In this document: in pieces, positions 7,687 through 15,982 of the stretch
How positions within the stretch are numbered: position 1 is the stretch's first letter
How the letters are laid out: each line of letters opens with the position of its first letter
Assembly (NCBI GenBank): GCA_021786455.1
Contig: JAJYNF010000317.1
Span: 1 to 19,180, forward strand
Reading direction: 5' to 3'
Source of the DNA: Acidobacteriota bacterium
GTDB lineage: Bacteria; Acidobacteriota; Terriglobia; UBA7540
DNA length: 19,180 bases
The notes under the pieces: model-generated
What the model was told of the DNA's origin: nothing
The model's input: the letters and a program-made list of their open reading frames with translations, nothing else
Database searches by the model: none
Program-made: the position numbers and the translations under genes

Positions 7687-9432
7687 CTAGGCTTCTTTCT
7701 CCAACGCTTCCTCGATTAACTGCTTGTTATAAAGTTCCGCGTAATAGCCGCCCAAGGCGAGCAACTCTTCGTGCGAGCCTTGCTCCACAATCGTCCCCTG
7801 ATCCAGGACCACAATCTCATCCGCATTTCGAATGGTCGAGATGCGGTGCGAAATCAAGATGGCCGTACGGCCGGCGAGGATTCCGGTAAGCTGGTTCAGG
7901 ATTCTCTCCTCGGTATCGGTGTCCACGCTGGAGAGCGCGTCGTCAAGGATGAGAATCCGGGGGTCCCGCAGCACGGCGCGGGAGATGGTCACACGTTGCT
8001 TCTGGCCTCCGGAGAGCGTCAATCCTCGTTCGCCGACCATGGTATCGAAGCCTTTTGGAAAACTCTGGATCTCCGCCACAATATTGGAGATTTCTGCGGC
8101 CCGAACGACCTCCGCCTCGCCGGCCTCGGGAGCGCCAAACCGAATGTTATTCTTCACGGTCTCGCTAAACAGAAACGGCTCTTGCGAAACGAACCCGATG
8201 TGCCGTCGCAGCGTGGCCAGAGGAATTTGGCGAATCGAAACGCCGTCAATCAGGATTGCGCCCGGCGGCGCGTCGTAAAGCCTCGGAATAAGGCTCACGA
8301 AGGTGGATTTGCCCGATCCCGTCGCGCCTACAATGGCCACCGTGCGTCCGGCTGGAATATGAAGATTGATATCCTTCAAAATGAGCTTCCCGTTGTAACT
8401 GAAATTCAAGTGGCGGAACTCGATCTCCCCGCGAAGGGTCGGGAGAATCTCCGGCCGCGCCGCGTGGTCGTCAATCTGCGGCTCGGCCCGGAAAATAGTC
8501 CATAGCCTGCCGAGCGACGCCAAGCCACGTTGCACGATATTGGTCACCCAGCCCAGGGCGATAATCGGCCAAATCAGATACATCAGGTAAATATTGAAGG
8601 CGGTAAAGCTGCCCACGGAAATTTCGCCGCGCAGAACGTCGCGCCCCCCGGCCACCATGATCAACAGAAATGAAATCGCAAACAGCAGCGCCAGCGCGGG
8701 CCACAAAAAACTTTGAATCCAAATGAGCTGCCGGTTACTGTCCACGTAACTCTGGTTCATGCGGTCGAAGGAGGCGATCTCCGCATCCTCCTGGCAGAAA
8801 GCGCGCACCACTCGCACGCCGGCGAGACTCTCGCGCGCTCGCTCCACCAGTTCGGAATGCAGGGCTTGCACTTTCTCGAACTGGGCGTGAATCTTCTGCC
8901 CAAAAAACTTCACGGCCAGCGAAGCAATTGGCAAGGGCAGAAGACACAGGAGGGTCAGGCGTGGGTCAATGTGAACCATCAGCGCCACCGTGGCCACGCC
9001 CATCACCAAGGTGTTGGCGGAATACATAATCCCCGGCCCCACCATGTTCCGCACCGCGCTCAGGTCGTTGGTCATCTTGGACATTAAATCGCCGGTCCGA
9101 TTCTCCGTGTAGTAGCGCGGCTCCAGGCGCATCAGATGGCGAACCAAATCGTTGCGCAGATCGTATTCCACGTCGCGCGAGATTCCGATCAGGATCCAAC
9201 GCATTGCGTACTGGAAAATACCCTTCGTCAGCGCCACGGCCAGCAAAAGCCCGGCGTAAAAGAGCAGGCGTTCACGGGTCCCGTTCTCGCTGAGGATATC
9301 AATCGCATCCTTCACAATGAGCGGGATGGTGACTCCCACCAATTGGGTGATGACGAGCGCCGCGAGCCCGACTACATACCGCTTCTTGTATCGGGTAAGG
9401 TAAGGGAACAGTGGGCGGAGACGCTTCAGCAT
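7687..9432 (-). CDS. ABC exporter half-transporter (TMD-NBD), partner with degenerate Walker B
   Basis: This 581-residue half-exporter has six predicted transmembrane helices in about residues 18-300 and a C-terminal nucleotide-binding domain. Seen: Walker A G-A-T-G-S-G-K-S-T at 369-377, Q-loop S-Q-E-P-F, consensus signature L-S-G-G-Q at 473-477, Walker B I-L-I-L-D-D with Asp498 in place of the catalytic Glu, D-loop S-S-V-D, and H-loop His529. Asp at this position is the classic mark of the degenerate half of heterodimeric exporters such as TM287/288 and BmrCD. Together with the next gene it very probably forms one heterodimeric exporter in the inner membrane. It is the first gene of the - strand unit, with a promoter-like sequence about 60 bases ahead of its ATG. 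No strong ribosome site is visible before the start. The substrate is unknown; closeness to lpxB suggests a lipid or envelope molecule (inference). Confidence 0.93.
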   Translation of the reverse strand: MLKRLRPLFPYLTRYKKRYVVGLAALVITQLVGVTIPLIVKDAIDILSENGTRERLLFYAGLLLAVALTKGIFQYAMRWILIGISRDVEYDLRNDLVRHLMRLEPRYYTENRTGDLMSKMTNDLSAVRNMVGPGIMYSANTLVMGVATVALMVHIDPRLTLLCLLPLPIASLAVKFFGQKIHAQFEKVQALHSELVERARESLAGVRVVRAFCQEDAEIASFDRMNQSYVDSNRQLIWIQSFLWPALALLFAISFLLIMVAGGRDVLRGEISVGSFTAFNIYLMYLIWPIIALGWVTNIVQRGLASLGRLWTIFRAEPQIDDHAARPEILPTLRGEIEFRHLNFSYNGKLILKDINLHIPAGRTVAIVGATGSGKSTFVSLIPRLYDAPPGAILIDGVSIRQIPLATLRRHIGFVSQEPFLFSETVKNNIRFGAPEAGEAEVVRAAEISNIVAEIQSFPKGFDTMVGERGLTLSGGQKQRVTISRAVLRDPRILILDDALSSVDTDTEERILNQLTGILAGRTAILISHRISTIRNADEIVVLDQGTIVEQGSHEELLALGGYYAELYNKQLIEEALEKEA

Positions 9433-9496
9433 GGCAGGCTTTCACGCCCGGCGACGAGCCGGGACAGGGCCGCTCTGCCGCCGCTAGCGAGTTCTT

Positions 9497-9525
9497 ATTA
9501 TAACGAATCGTGAACCCTACGCCAA
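9497..9525 (-). promoter_or_regulatory. Sigma70-like promoter for the ABC-ABC-lpxB-M1-like unit
   Basis: On the - strand TTGGCG (9525-9520) is followed after exactly 17 bases by a perfect TATAAT (9502-9497). Transcription would start near 9490, leaving a leader of about 58 bases before the ATG at 9432. The -35 box matches consensus at 4 of 6 positions. The rest of the 243-base divergent gap shows no other clear element on the - strand. Confidence 0.6.
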
Positions 9526-9681
9526 CCCGCTGGAATCCGACGCGCTCCCTAACAAGGCTTCCGGCCGATACGGCGCTCGAGCGCAGCAAGATTCAGCTTG
9601 GCGTGGTATAAAGACTAAGTTCCTAAAGGCAAGCGAGGCCGGCTACGCCGCCTCAGAAGCCCGTGAGAAGGAGAAATGACT

Positions 9682-11124
9682 ATGACGAAAATGCGCCACG
9701 TCGCTCCGTGGGTCACGCCTATCTTAACGGCCGTGATGGGATGGGTCGCGCTTCTAGGGGTTACGATCGGCCGCGCGGCCCCAAGGAATAGCGCCGACAA
9801 GGTTAAGCCGAGAAAAATCCCGCTCAAGCATTTCATCTACATCATCCAGGAAAACCAGTCCTTCGACCGTTACTTCGGAACGTACCCTGGGGCGAATGGG
9901 ATTCCCAAGGGCGTTAAATTGCCGTATTATCCCGGCGGCCGGCCGGAGGTCGTCCCGTTTCATCTCCATGCGACGGCGCTTCCCCACGACCTAAACCACT
10001 CCTGGCAAGCCGCGCATACGGCCTATGATGGCGGCAAGATGGATGGCTTCCTTTGGGCCGAGTGGCCACGCGCGCTCCGCTATTATTGGGACCACAAGGC
10101 TGTTCCGAAGCCCAATCCTCAGTTGGTCGTTCCGAAGCCACTGACGCCCCAGCAACGCCGGCTCATGCGATGGCGGCGAAAAGCCCTGCGCAACCTGGCC
10201 CAGCGCGGTGGCCAGCTAGCCGCCGGCAGGCGAGCCGCTGGCCCGCCTCAGGGTCGGCCACCCGCCTGGGTGCTCAACACCCTGTCGTATTATGACTGGC
10301 ACGAGATTCCAAATTATTGGGATTACGCGCGGCGCTATACGCTCTGCGACTACTTCTTCTCTTCCTTGATGGGCCCGAGCGAGCCGAACCATCTTTACAC
10401 CGTGGCAGCTCAGTCCGGCGGCATGGTCAACAATCCGCCGCCCGGCGTGGCCAACGAACCCGGCGTCTATAATTTTCCGACCATGGCTCAGCTTTTGGAG
10501 AATGCTCACATTTCCTGGCGCTATTACGATCAGAAGACCAATCCCCACCAGCACAGCCTTTGGAACCCGATGCCGGGCTTTGTCGCCTTCGAGAAGAATC
10601 CTAAGTTGATGGCACATTTGGTTCCGCTCGGCGACTATTATCGGGACATCGTGAAGCATCGGCTACCCTCCGTCTGCTGGATCGTTCCGACGATGGAAGA
10701 TAGCGAACACCCTCCTGCTGATGCTGTGCAGGGCATGTGGCACGTCACTCACCTAATCAACGCCCTCATGCGCAGCCACTACTGGAAAGATTCGGTCGTC
10801 ATCCTGACCTGGGATGATTTTGGCGGGTTCTACGACAACGTTCCTCCGCCGCATGTGGACAAATATGGCTACGGCCCGCGTGTGCCGGCCTTGATTATTT
10901 CGCCCTACGCCAAACCGAGCTTCATCTGCCACACCTATTTCGACTTCACTTCACCCTTGAAACTGATTGAGGTGCGTTACGGCCTGAAGCCGCTCACTGA
11001 ACGCGATGCCCACGCCAACGATATGCTGGACTGCTTTAACTTCCGCCAAAAGCCGTTGGCTCCGGACGTCATCACCACGGCGACCCGGCTGGACTTCAGC
11101 GGCCTGAAGACGACGCATCCGTAG
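9682..11124 (+). CDS. Secreted phosphoesterase-family protein (phospholipase C / acid phosphatase-like, PF04185 type)
   Basis: The protein (about 480 residues) belongs to the phosphoesterase family that includes bacterial non-specific phospholipase C and AcpA-type acid phosphatases, which hydrolyse phosphate esters outside the cytoplasm. An N-terminal hydrophobic segment (residues ~10-30) ending G-R-A-A suggests a Sec-type signal. Family blocks seen: I-Q-E-N-Q-S-F-D-R-Y-F-G-T-Y-P-G-A near 55 (metal/nucleophile region), H-D-L-N-H-S-W near 104, G-P-S-E-P-N-H-L-Y, M-E-D-S-E-H-P-P, and T-W-D-D-F-G-G-F-Y-D-N-V-P-P-P. A stretch of about 65 residues rich in Arg, Lys and Pro is inserted between M-D-G-F and L-S-Y-Y-D, where family members usually have a short link. 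AAGGAG at 9668-9673 is 8 bases before the ATG at 9682 but only 2 before the ATG at 9676, so the second Met is preferred. The exact substrate is open. Confidence 0.87.
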   Translation: MTKMRHVAPWVTPILTAVMGWVALLGVTIGRAAPRNSADKVKPRKIPLKHFIYIIQENQSFDRYFGTYPGANGIPKGVKLPYYPGGRPEVVPFHLHATALPHDLNHSWQAAHTAYDGGKMDGFLWAEWPRALRYYWDHKAVPKPNPQLVVPKPLTPQQRRLMRWRRKALRNLAQRGGQLAAGRRAAGPPQGRPPAWVLNTLSYYDWHEIPNYWDYARRYTLCDYFFSSLMGPSEPNHLYTVAAQSGGMVNNPPPGVANEPGVYNFPTMAQLLENAHISWRYYDQKTNPHQHSLWNPMPGFVAFEKNPKLMAHLVPLGDYYRDIVKHRLPSVCWIVPTMEDSEHPPADAVQGMWHVTHLINALMRSHYWKDSVVILTWDDFGGFYDNVPPPHVDKYGYGPRVPALIISPYAKPSFICHTYFDFTSPLKLIEVRYGLKPLTERDAHANDMLDCFNFRQKPLAPDVITTATRLDFSGLKTTHP

Positions 11125-11149
11125 TGCCAGAGAGAGGACGGTAGCCCTT

Positions 11150-11248
11150 ATGACCCGACGCGAGTTCACTGCCATTTCGGCAGTCTCTCTCGTCAGCAAC
11201 CCGGCCGAAGGAAAACCTGATGAGGCGGCCAGCCAAGCTGTGGTATGA
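11150..11248 (+). pseudogene. Orphan 32-codon ORF resembling a twin-arginine leader
   Basis: A short frame opens with M-T-R-R-E-F-T-A-I-S-A-V-S-L, which looks like the start of a Tat signal (Arg-Arg, Phe, then a hydrophobic stretch), but ends after 32 codons with no mature domain. It sits 25 bases after the phosphoesterase stop, with a purine-rich GAGAGAGGA about 13 bases or more ahead, further than ideal. It may be the decayed beginning of a lost Tat-exported protein or may be chance. The stop overlaps a hairpin, which argues that the region is now mostly a gene boundary. Confidence 0.3.
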
Positions 11249-11257
11249 AACCACAGC
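11237..11257. terminator. Hairpin between convergent phosphoesterase and alpha-mannosidase genes
   Basis: GCTGTGGT (11237-11244) and ACCACAGC (11250-11257) are exact reverse complements around the 5-base loop ATGAA, giving a perfect 8-bp stem. It lies in the 181-base gap between two convergent genes. A second short stem (GGCGC/GCGCC) follows directly. Neither side has a T-run, so termination is suggested by place and structure only. Confidence 0.4.
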
Positions 11258-11305
11258 GGCGCTAGACGGCGCCTGCCGGTTCCCGCAAATAACCGAAGCG
11301 GCCAT

Positions 11306-14300
11306 TCACACGCGGCGCGGAGGCGTGCGGCCGGCGGCGTTCGCAAAGGTGACCTTGATGGACTTAATCTCGTAGGCGCCGATCGGCGCGGAGATTTCCC
11401 TGCCGTTGGCTTCGAGGGCCACCGGATGTTCCTCTTTCTCCATCAAGTTGGTCTGCGCCGCGCGGCTTGCGCTCTCCGGCAACGTCAAACGAACTTGTAC
11501 GGGTTGGCCCTTGAATTCATAGAAACGAAAGATGAGTGAGTTGTCGTCCTCGGCTTTTTTGATGGCGCTCACGATAACATTGCCGGGTTCTATCTGCGCG
11601 AACGAATGCGTGGCAGCAAGCGAGCCTTCGTGCGGCGTCACCACAAGAGAGTGGAGGTGATAGTTCAGTTCGTATCCCCGTTGCATGGTTGAGGCTTCGC
11701 GCCAGTCACCCGCATGAGGATAAGCCGCGTAGGTGAAATCATGCGGACCCTGGTCGGCGTAAAGGTGATGCGGATTCTTGCTGGGTTCGGGCGATTCGGG
11801 AGAACGCAGCAGCGTGAGCCGGATGGTTCCTGGCTCCACGGTATCGTATCCGAATTTGTCACGGCTCAGCAGGCTGAAGCCGTGACCGTTTTCCGAAAGG
11901 TCGCCCCATTGCTGCGCGCAAACTTCAAATTCGGCCTCTTGCGCCAGCAGCGGGTCCCACTTAGAGTGCTTAATTTGGACTTCTGTCGCCTCCGTAAAGG
12001 GCACCGGCGGCTTGCCCGGCACATGAGGAATGGCCGGCCTCTCAATCGTCCCGTAAGGAATCTCATACGTCGCGTTGAGCGGCCGGATATCGAGCGGGAA
12101 GGCCGCTTTGAGCATGATGTTGTGCTCGTGCCAGTCCACGTGCATGTGAACGTCGGCGCGCGGAATCTCCGGGTAGAGACATATGTCCTGAACGAACGAG
12201 GACTTCTGATAGCTTTTCTTGACTCGCACGACCGCGCGCACCGGCGTGTTTTCAATCAGCTTCACTTCATCGGCCTTCAGCAGCTCCGTCTTGTGTTTTT
12301 CATAATCGAGGTTGATATTCCAGGCGTCAAAACGGCGCGGCTTATCCACAAACACTTCCAAAAGATTGCCTTTCCCCTCGGCCCGCAAAATGCTTTTGCC
12401 GTCTTTCTTGTTCACCAGTCGGGTCATGCATCCGGTTTCGGGGTCCAGTTCAACGAGCAGGTGCTCATTCTCCAGGGTCAGGCCACGGACGCGCAGCGTC
12501 GTGCTCGACGGGCCCGGATGAGGCGTCGAAACCACATGAAACACTTTGTAACCGAGGGGCGGCACGCCACGAGCGAGAAAGCGGACCTTGACGGTATATT
12601 GGCCGTCGTCGCGGGAGATCACGGCCGAGGGCATGGGCTCGCCCGACGCATCCACCACCTCAATGTCGGCCAGTGGCCCGGCAAACTGCGCGTCGGCTTC
12701 CGTCACGTCGGTGCGGGTCCAGCTTAGAGGATTAAACACCACGACGGGCACTCCAGGGCCGCGCGTATCCGCCCGCTCTGCTTGGCGCTCGAGCGAGCTG
12801 CGCAGCACGGGCTCCATGGCCAAGCGGACGAACTCCAGATTTTCTGCCTCATCCACATAGTTGATATGAATCCCGGAGCCGGCCAACATGTCATGGAACT
12901 GATCGAAGCAGACACGGCGCCAGCAGTCTTCGAAACGGCGCTGTTCGTACTCGCGGCCATCCAGCATCGCCAAAGAGGCGAACTTTTCCGTGTCCAGCAT
13001 CAACCGCTCGCTGGCCCGCATTCGCTTCTTGGACTCAGCCTGGGTGGTATAAGTGCCCCGGTGGTATTCGAGGTAGAGTTCGCTTTTCCAGACCGGGAGT
13101 TTCAGCTTCTCAAGGTGGCTCTCGACGTCGTTGAAGAACTCCTGGGAGGTGCTGAATTTGAAGTTCGGAAAAGCAGCCTGGGGAGATTTCTGCCACCGCA
13201 CCGCGGCATCAAGCATCGCCCGGGTTGGCCCGCCCCCGTGATCTCCAACCCCGTAAAGCAGCATCTGCTCTCGGAAGCCCGAGCACAACGGCGTGTCTTC
13301 CCGGATGTATTCGGAGCACCGCACGGGACTGATTCCGTTCGAGTAACCGTGCGGAAAATACGTGAGCACGCGGCTGCCATCGGGCGACTCCCACTGAAAA
13401 AGCTTGAAGGGATACGGCACCGTGTCATTCCACGATAGCTTCTGGGTGACGAAATAATCCACCCCGGAACGCTTGTAGATTTGCGCCAGTTGCCAGCTAT
13501 ATCCGAAGGAATCGGGATTCCAGCCGATCCGCACGTCCACGCCGAATTTTTGCTGGAAATAGCGTTTGCCCGTGAGGAGCTGGCGGACCAGCGATTCACC
13601 ACAAGGCATATTGAGGTCCGGCTCGCACCACATGCCACCCACCATTTCCCATCGGCCATCTTTGACCCGCCGCTGTATCTCCTCAAACTCCGGCGGATAA
13701 TATTTTTCAAGCCACAAGAAATCCTGCGCCGAGGATTGCGCGTAAATGAACCCGGGGTATTCATCCATAAGCTCGAGCGCTGTGCCGAAGGTGTCGCGCA
13801 CAACTTCCAAAGCTTCTTCCCAGGGCCACAGCCAGGCCAAATCAATGTGGGAATTACCGACGGCGCGAATCGTGAATTGCCGAATCCACTCGGCCAAGGG
13901 TTGCATCCCCCTGTCCGCGGCGGTCAGCGAGTCATCAAACGCTTTCTGATCGCCGCGATCCAGCGCGCCAAAATCAATGGCCTTGACCGCCTTCGTCAGT
14001 TGCGACTGTCTCTCTGCTTCCCCCTCGGGGAATCCGCGCGATGCCGCCAGGACCGCCAGAATCTCCTCCAGCAGGGTCTGAGGATTCGACCGGCTCACCG
14101 GATAATCCACGTCGAGGCGCGCAAAAATGCCTGCCGGACCCGGCGCGTACGCTGCCATCAAAAATTTCTGCCCCGGTTCGGCGCTCTCGGTCAGCAAAAC
14201 CGGCTGCTGAGTGTTGCGGTAAGCCATTTCGACGAGCGAACCGTTGGAGAAAAGTCGCATCAAGCCCGGCCCGCCGAAGAACACTCGCAAGTCCAGGCGC

Positions 14301-14668
14301 ACGGGCAGGCCCTCGATGTTGTACCCTCCCATCGTCTTCGGAATGACGACCCACTTCCGAAACCACGTCCCCATGCCGTTCGGCAGGGACGGGCGGCGCT
14401 CGCCTCGCTTTAGAGGATGAAAAAGCGGCCAGTCTGAATCATCAAGGTTCGGCGCTTCGGGATGCGGCAAATTGTCTGGGTGCGTTTTCCACCCGGTGAC
14501 CGCCGTTCCTCGCATGGCTTCTAGCCTCGTGAGTTCTGTGCCAAAAGGGTTGTTGCGGAAGGCGCGCCCTGGCGGCGCGGCAAAGAGTACCCTTCCGTCC
14601 AACCATCGCTCCAACAGCAGCGAGGATGCCGTCGCTTCAAGAAAGCTACGCCGGTTAATCGAATTCAT
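11306..14668 (-). CDS. Tat-exported alpha-mannosidase, glycoside hydrolase family 38
   Basis: The 1120-residue protein is a GH38 alpha-mannosidase, a retaining zinc enzyme that removes alpha-linked mannose from oligosaccharides or glycoproteins. The N-terminus N-R-R-S-F-L-E-A-T-A-S-S-L-L-L is a twin-arginine signal, so the folded enzyme should be exported to the periplasm or beyond. The catalytic domain begins near 265: G-N-S-H-I-D-L-A-W-L-W-P with zinc ligands His274 and Asp276, W-N-P-D-S-F-G with nucleophile Asp386 (also a zinc ligand in the family), and G-D-H-G-G-G-P-T with the last ligand His477. All expected metal and catalytic residues are present. Residues 1-260 form a beta-rich N-terminal region and 640-1120 the usual GH38 C-terminal beta domains. 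An AGGAGGT (14681-14675) lies 6 bases before the ATG, a strong ribosome site. It follows the SH3b-like gene by 132 bases on the same strand. The natural glycan is not known. Confidence 0.94.
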   Translation of the reverse strand: MNSINRRSFLEATASSLLLERWLDGRVLFAAPPGRAFRNNPFGTELTRLEAMRGTAVTGWKTHPDNLPHPEAPNLDDSDWPLFHPLKRGERRPSLPNGMGTWFRKWVVIPKTMGGYNIEGLPVRLDLRVFFGGPGLMRLFSNGSLVEMAYRNTQQPVLLTESAEPGQKFLMAAYAPGPAGIFARLDVDYPVSRSNPQTLLEEILAVLAASRGFPEGEAERQSQLTKAVKAIDFGALDRGDQKAFDDSLTAADRGMQPLAEWIRQFTIRAVGNSHIDLAWLWPWEEALEVVRDTFGTALELMDEYPGFIYAQSSAQDFLWLEKYYPPEFEEIQRRVKDGRWEMVGGMWCEPDLNMPCGESLVRQLLTGKRYFQQKFGVDVRIGWNPDSFGYSWQLAQIYKRSGVDYFVTQKLSWNDTVPYPFKLFQWESPDGSRVLTYFPHGYSNGISPVRCSEYIREDTPLCSGFREQMLLYGVGDHGGGPTRAMLDAAVRWQKSPQAAFPNFKFSTSQEFFNDVESHLEKLKLPVWKSELYLEYHRGTYTTQAESKKRMRASERLMLDTEKFASLAMLDGREYEQRRFEDCWRRVCFDQFHDMLAGSGIHINYVDEAENLEFVRLAMEPVLRSSLERQAERADTRGPGVPVVVFNPLSWTRTDVTEADAQFAGPLADIEVVDASGEPMPSAVISRDDGQYTVKVRFLARGVPPLGYKVFHVVSTPHPGPSSTTLRVRGLTLENEHLLVELDPETGCMTRLVNKKDGKSILRAEGKGNLLEVFVDKPRRFDAWNINLDYEKHKTELLKADEVKLIENTPVRAVVRVKKSYQKSSFVQDICLYPEIPRADVHMHVDWHEHNIMLKAAFPLDIRPLNATYEIPYGTIERPAIPHVPGKPPVPFTEATEVQIKHSKWDPLLAQEAEFEVCAQQWGDLSENGHGFSLLSRDKFGYDTVEPGTIRLTLLRSPESPEPSKNPHHLYADQGPHDFTYAAYPHAGDWREASTMQRGYELNYHLHSLVVTPHEGSLAATHSFAQIEPGNVIVSAIKKAEDDNSLIFRFYEFKGQPVQVRLTLPESASRAAQTNLMEKEEHPVALEANGREISAPIGAYEIKSIKVTFANAAGRTPPRRV

Positions 14669-14800
14669 CTTCTGACCTCCTAATCCGGCCGGACTTGGCG
14701 GGCTGATATATTACCGGCTCCCGGAGTGCCCCTAAGTTGAAAGAAGATAACTCTAAACCTTCCGGCAATGCAAGTCCGTCCGGGAATTCACGCCGACTCA

Positions 14801-15775
14801 TTATTGGAGCGGCTCAAAACGCGCCCCGTTCCAAAGACAAACCTTCTCGATAGTCACCGATTGGACGGGCGCGCTTCGCCCAACGACATAAAAGTTCACA
14901 CGCCCTTTCCACCGGGGAACCCATGCGCCCTGACGCGCGATAAAGACGACGTTCCCCTGAGTCTTCGTCCCCGGCGCGCCGATGTTCTTCACGGCGGGCG
15001 AAAGGGCATGGATTTGGGCGGGGTAGGAGGTGAAGTTCGCCAGCTCCAGCGGAGCGCGCCATAGGGTGTGAAATCCCCGCGCGCTGACCCGGCGAATGAC
15101 GAATTGCCGGAGCGTGGCGCCGAGTTCGGAAGGCGCTTCTTCGGTTGAAATCAAACATTCGCCCTCGCTGCCTCGAAGGTTTCGTATCTGCATATCCTCC
15201 ATGGCCGTTTTCATCCCGGCGTAAGGAAATTCGAGAAAGGGTCCAGCCAGCCATTTGCCGCCCGACTGACGAAATAATTGAAGCCGCACGTGCGCCAATA
15301 GCGGCGAGCCGACCCAGGCAACCAGCAAAATGCCTCCTCGTGCCGGGCGAGCCAGGTACCGAACCATGACCGCCTGCGCCGCCACCGTATCATCAAGGTA
15401 TTGACCGCCCATCGCATCCAAACAAGCGCGGTCATTCGGGAAGCGATCGGGCGGCATCTCTTCGATCGTGCGGGCTTTTACCCAGCCCACGCGCTCTTGC
15501 AGGGTCGCTGGATCGCGAGCCATAACCCGGACCCAGATGATCCCGCCCCTCGTTTTGCGTTCGAGCGCCTCGGCGAGCTCGCCTCGGCCGAGGTGGCCGG
15601 TCACCGCTTTGCTGTCGCCTGGCTTTTTCAAAAGCCTGACGCCGCCCCCGCCCACGTAGGCCCAAGCCAGCGGCCGGGGAGAAGGGGAAGGCTTAAATCT
15701 CGCCCTCTTGCCGCTCGCGCCCAAAAGGCGAGCGCATATAAGGACTGCAAAAATCACCGATAGACGTTGCCTCAT
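14801..15775 (-). CDS. Exported protein of unknown function with SH3b-like domain
   Basis: I do not recognise a characterised family. From the ATG at 15775 the protein has 324 residues: a signal-like N-terminus (M-R-Q-R-L-S-V-I-F-A-V-L-I-C-A then L-L-G-A-S-G), a Pro-rich linker, and a segment of about 65 residues that looks like a bacterial SH3 domain (V-R-L-L-K-K-P-G, then I-I-W-V-R-V and V-G-W-V-K-A). A longer region of alternating hydrophobic and polar residues, probably beta-rich, follows. The frame is open for 93 more codons upstream, but that part is Arg/His-rich, lacks a family-like pattern and would run into the start of gatB on the other strand. An AAGGAG sequence sits directly before the chosen ATG, spaced closer than ideal. 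SH3b domains often bind cell-wall or surface ligands, so an envelope location is likely (inference). It may be co-transcribed with the alpha-mannosidase. Confidence 0.65.
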   Translation of the reverse strand: MRQRLSVIFAVLICARLLGASGKRARFKPSPSPRPLAWAYVGGGGVRLLKKPGDSKAVTGHLGRGELAEALERKTRGGIIWVRVMARDPATLQERVGWVKARTIEEMPPDRFPNDRACLDAMGGQYLDDTVAAQAVMVRYLARPARGGILLVAWVGSPLLAHVRLQLFRQSGGKWLAGPFLEFPYAGMKTAMEDMQIRNLRGSEGECLISTEEAPSELGATLRQFVIRRVSARGFHTLWRAPLELANFTSYPAQIHALSPAVKNIGAPGTKTQGNVVFIARQGAWVPRWKGRVNFYVVGRSAPVQSVTIEKVCLWNGARFEPLQ

Positions 15776-15915
15776 TCTCCTTGCTATTGTTGACTCGGCA
15801 AGGGAATTTGACAAACAGAATTTTTTCTCGAACCTTGCGGGCCAAGGCACGAGCGCGTTTTGATTCGATGCCGTACGTGCCGTGGGCATCCGTCGCACCT
15901 CAAGGGTTGTGCGTA

Positions 15916-15921
15916 TATAAT
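15916..15921 (+). promoter_or_regulatory. Possible -10 element upstream of gatB
   Basis: A perfect TATAAT lies 62 bases before the gatB ATG in the 207-base divergent gap. The -35 region at 16 to 18 bases spacing has at most three matches (for example GTCGCA at 15892-15897), so promoter activity is only suggested. No T-run or riboswitch-like structure is obvious in the rest of this gap. Confidence 0.35.
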
Positions 15922-15982
15922 GATTTGAAGGAAAGCGAGGCAGTGAGTGAATTCGCTGCCTGCGAAAGGACGCGCATCGCGG

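Noticed and set aside
11714..12727. Open frame of 337 codons on the + strand opposite the alpha-mannosidase C-terminal region
   Set aside because: Antisense shadow rich in Arg and His, with no recognisable domain or ribosome site.
13481..14413. Open frame of 310 codons on the + strand opposite the alpha-mannosidase
   Set aside because: It lies wholly antisense to a gene with intact GH38 motifs, its translation shows no family motif, and such frames are common in GC-rich DNA.
15808..15813. TTGACA on the + strand upstream of gatB as a -35 box
   Set aside because: At 16 to 18 bases spacing no -10-like hexamer follows (AACCTT is the nearest), and the TATAAT at 15916 is too far away.
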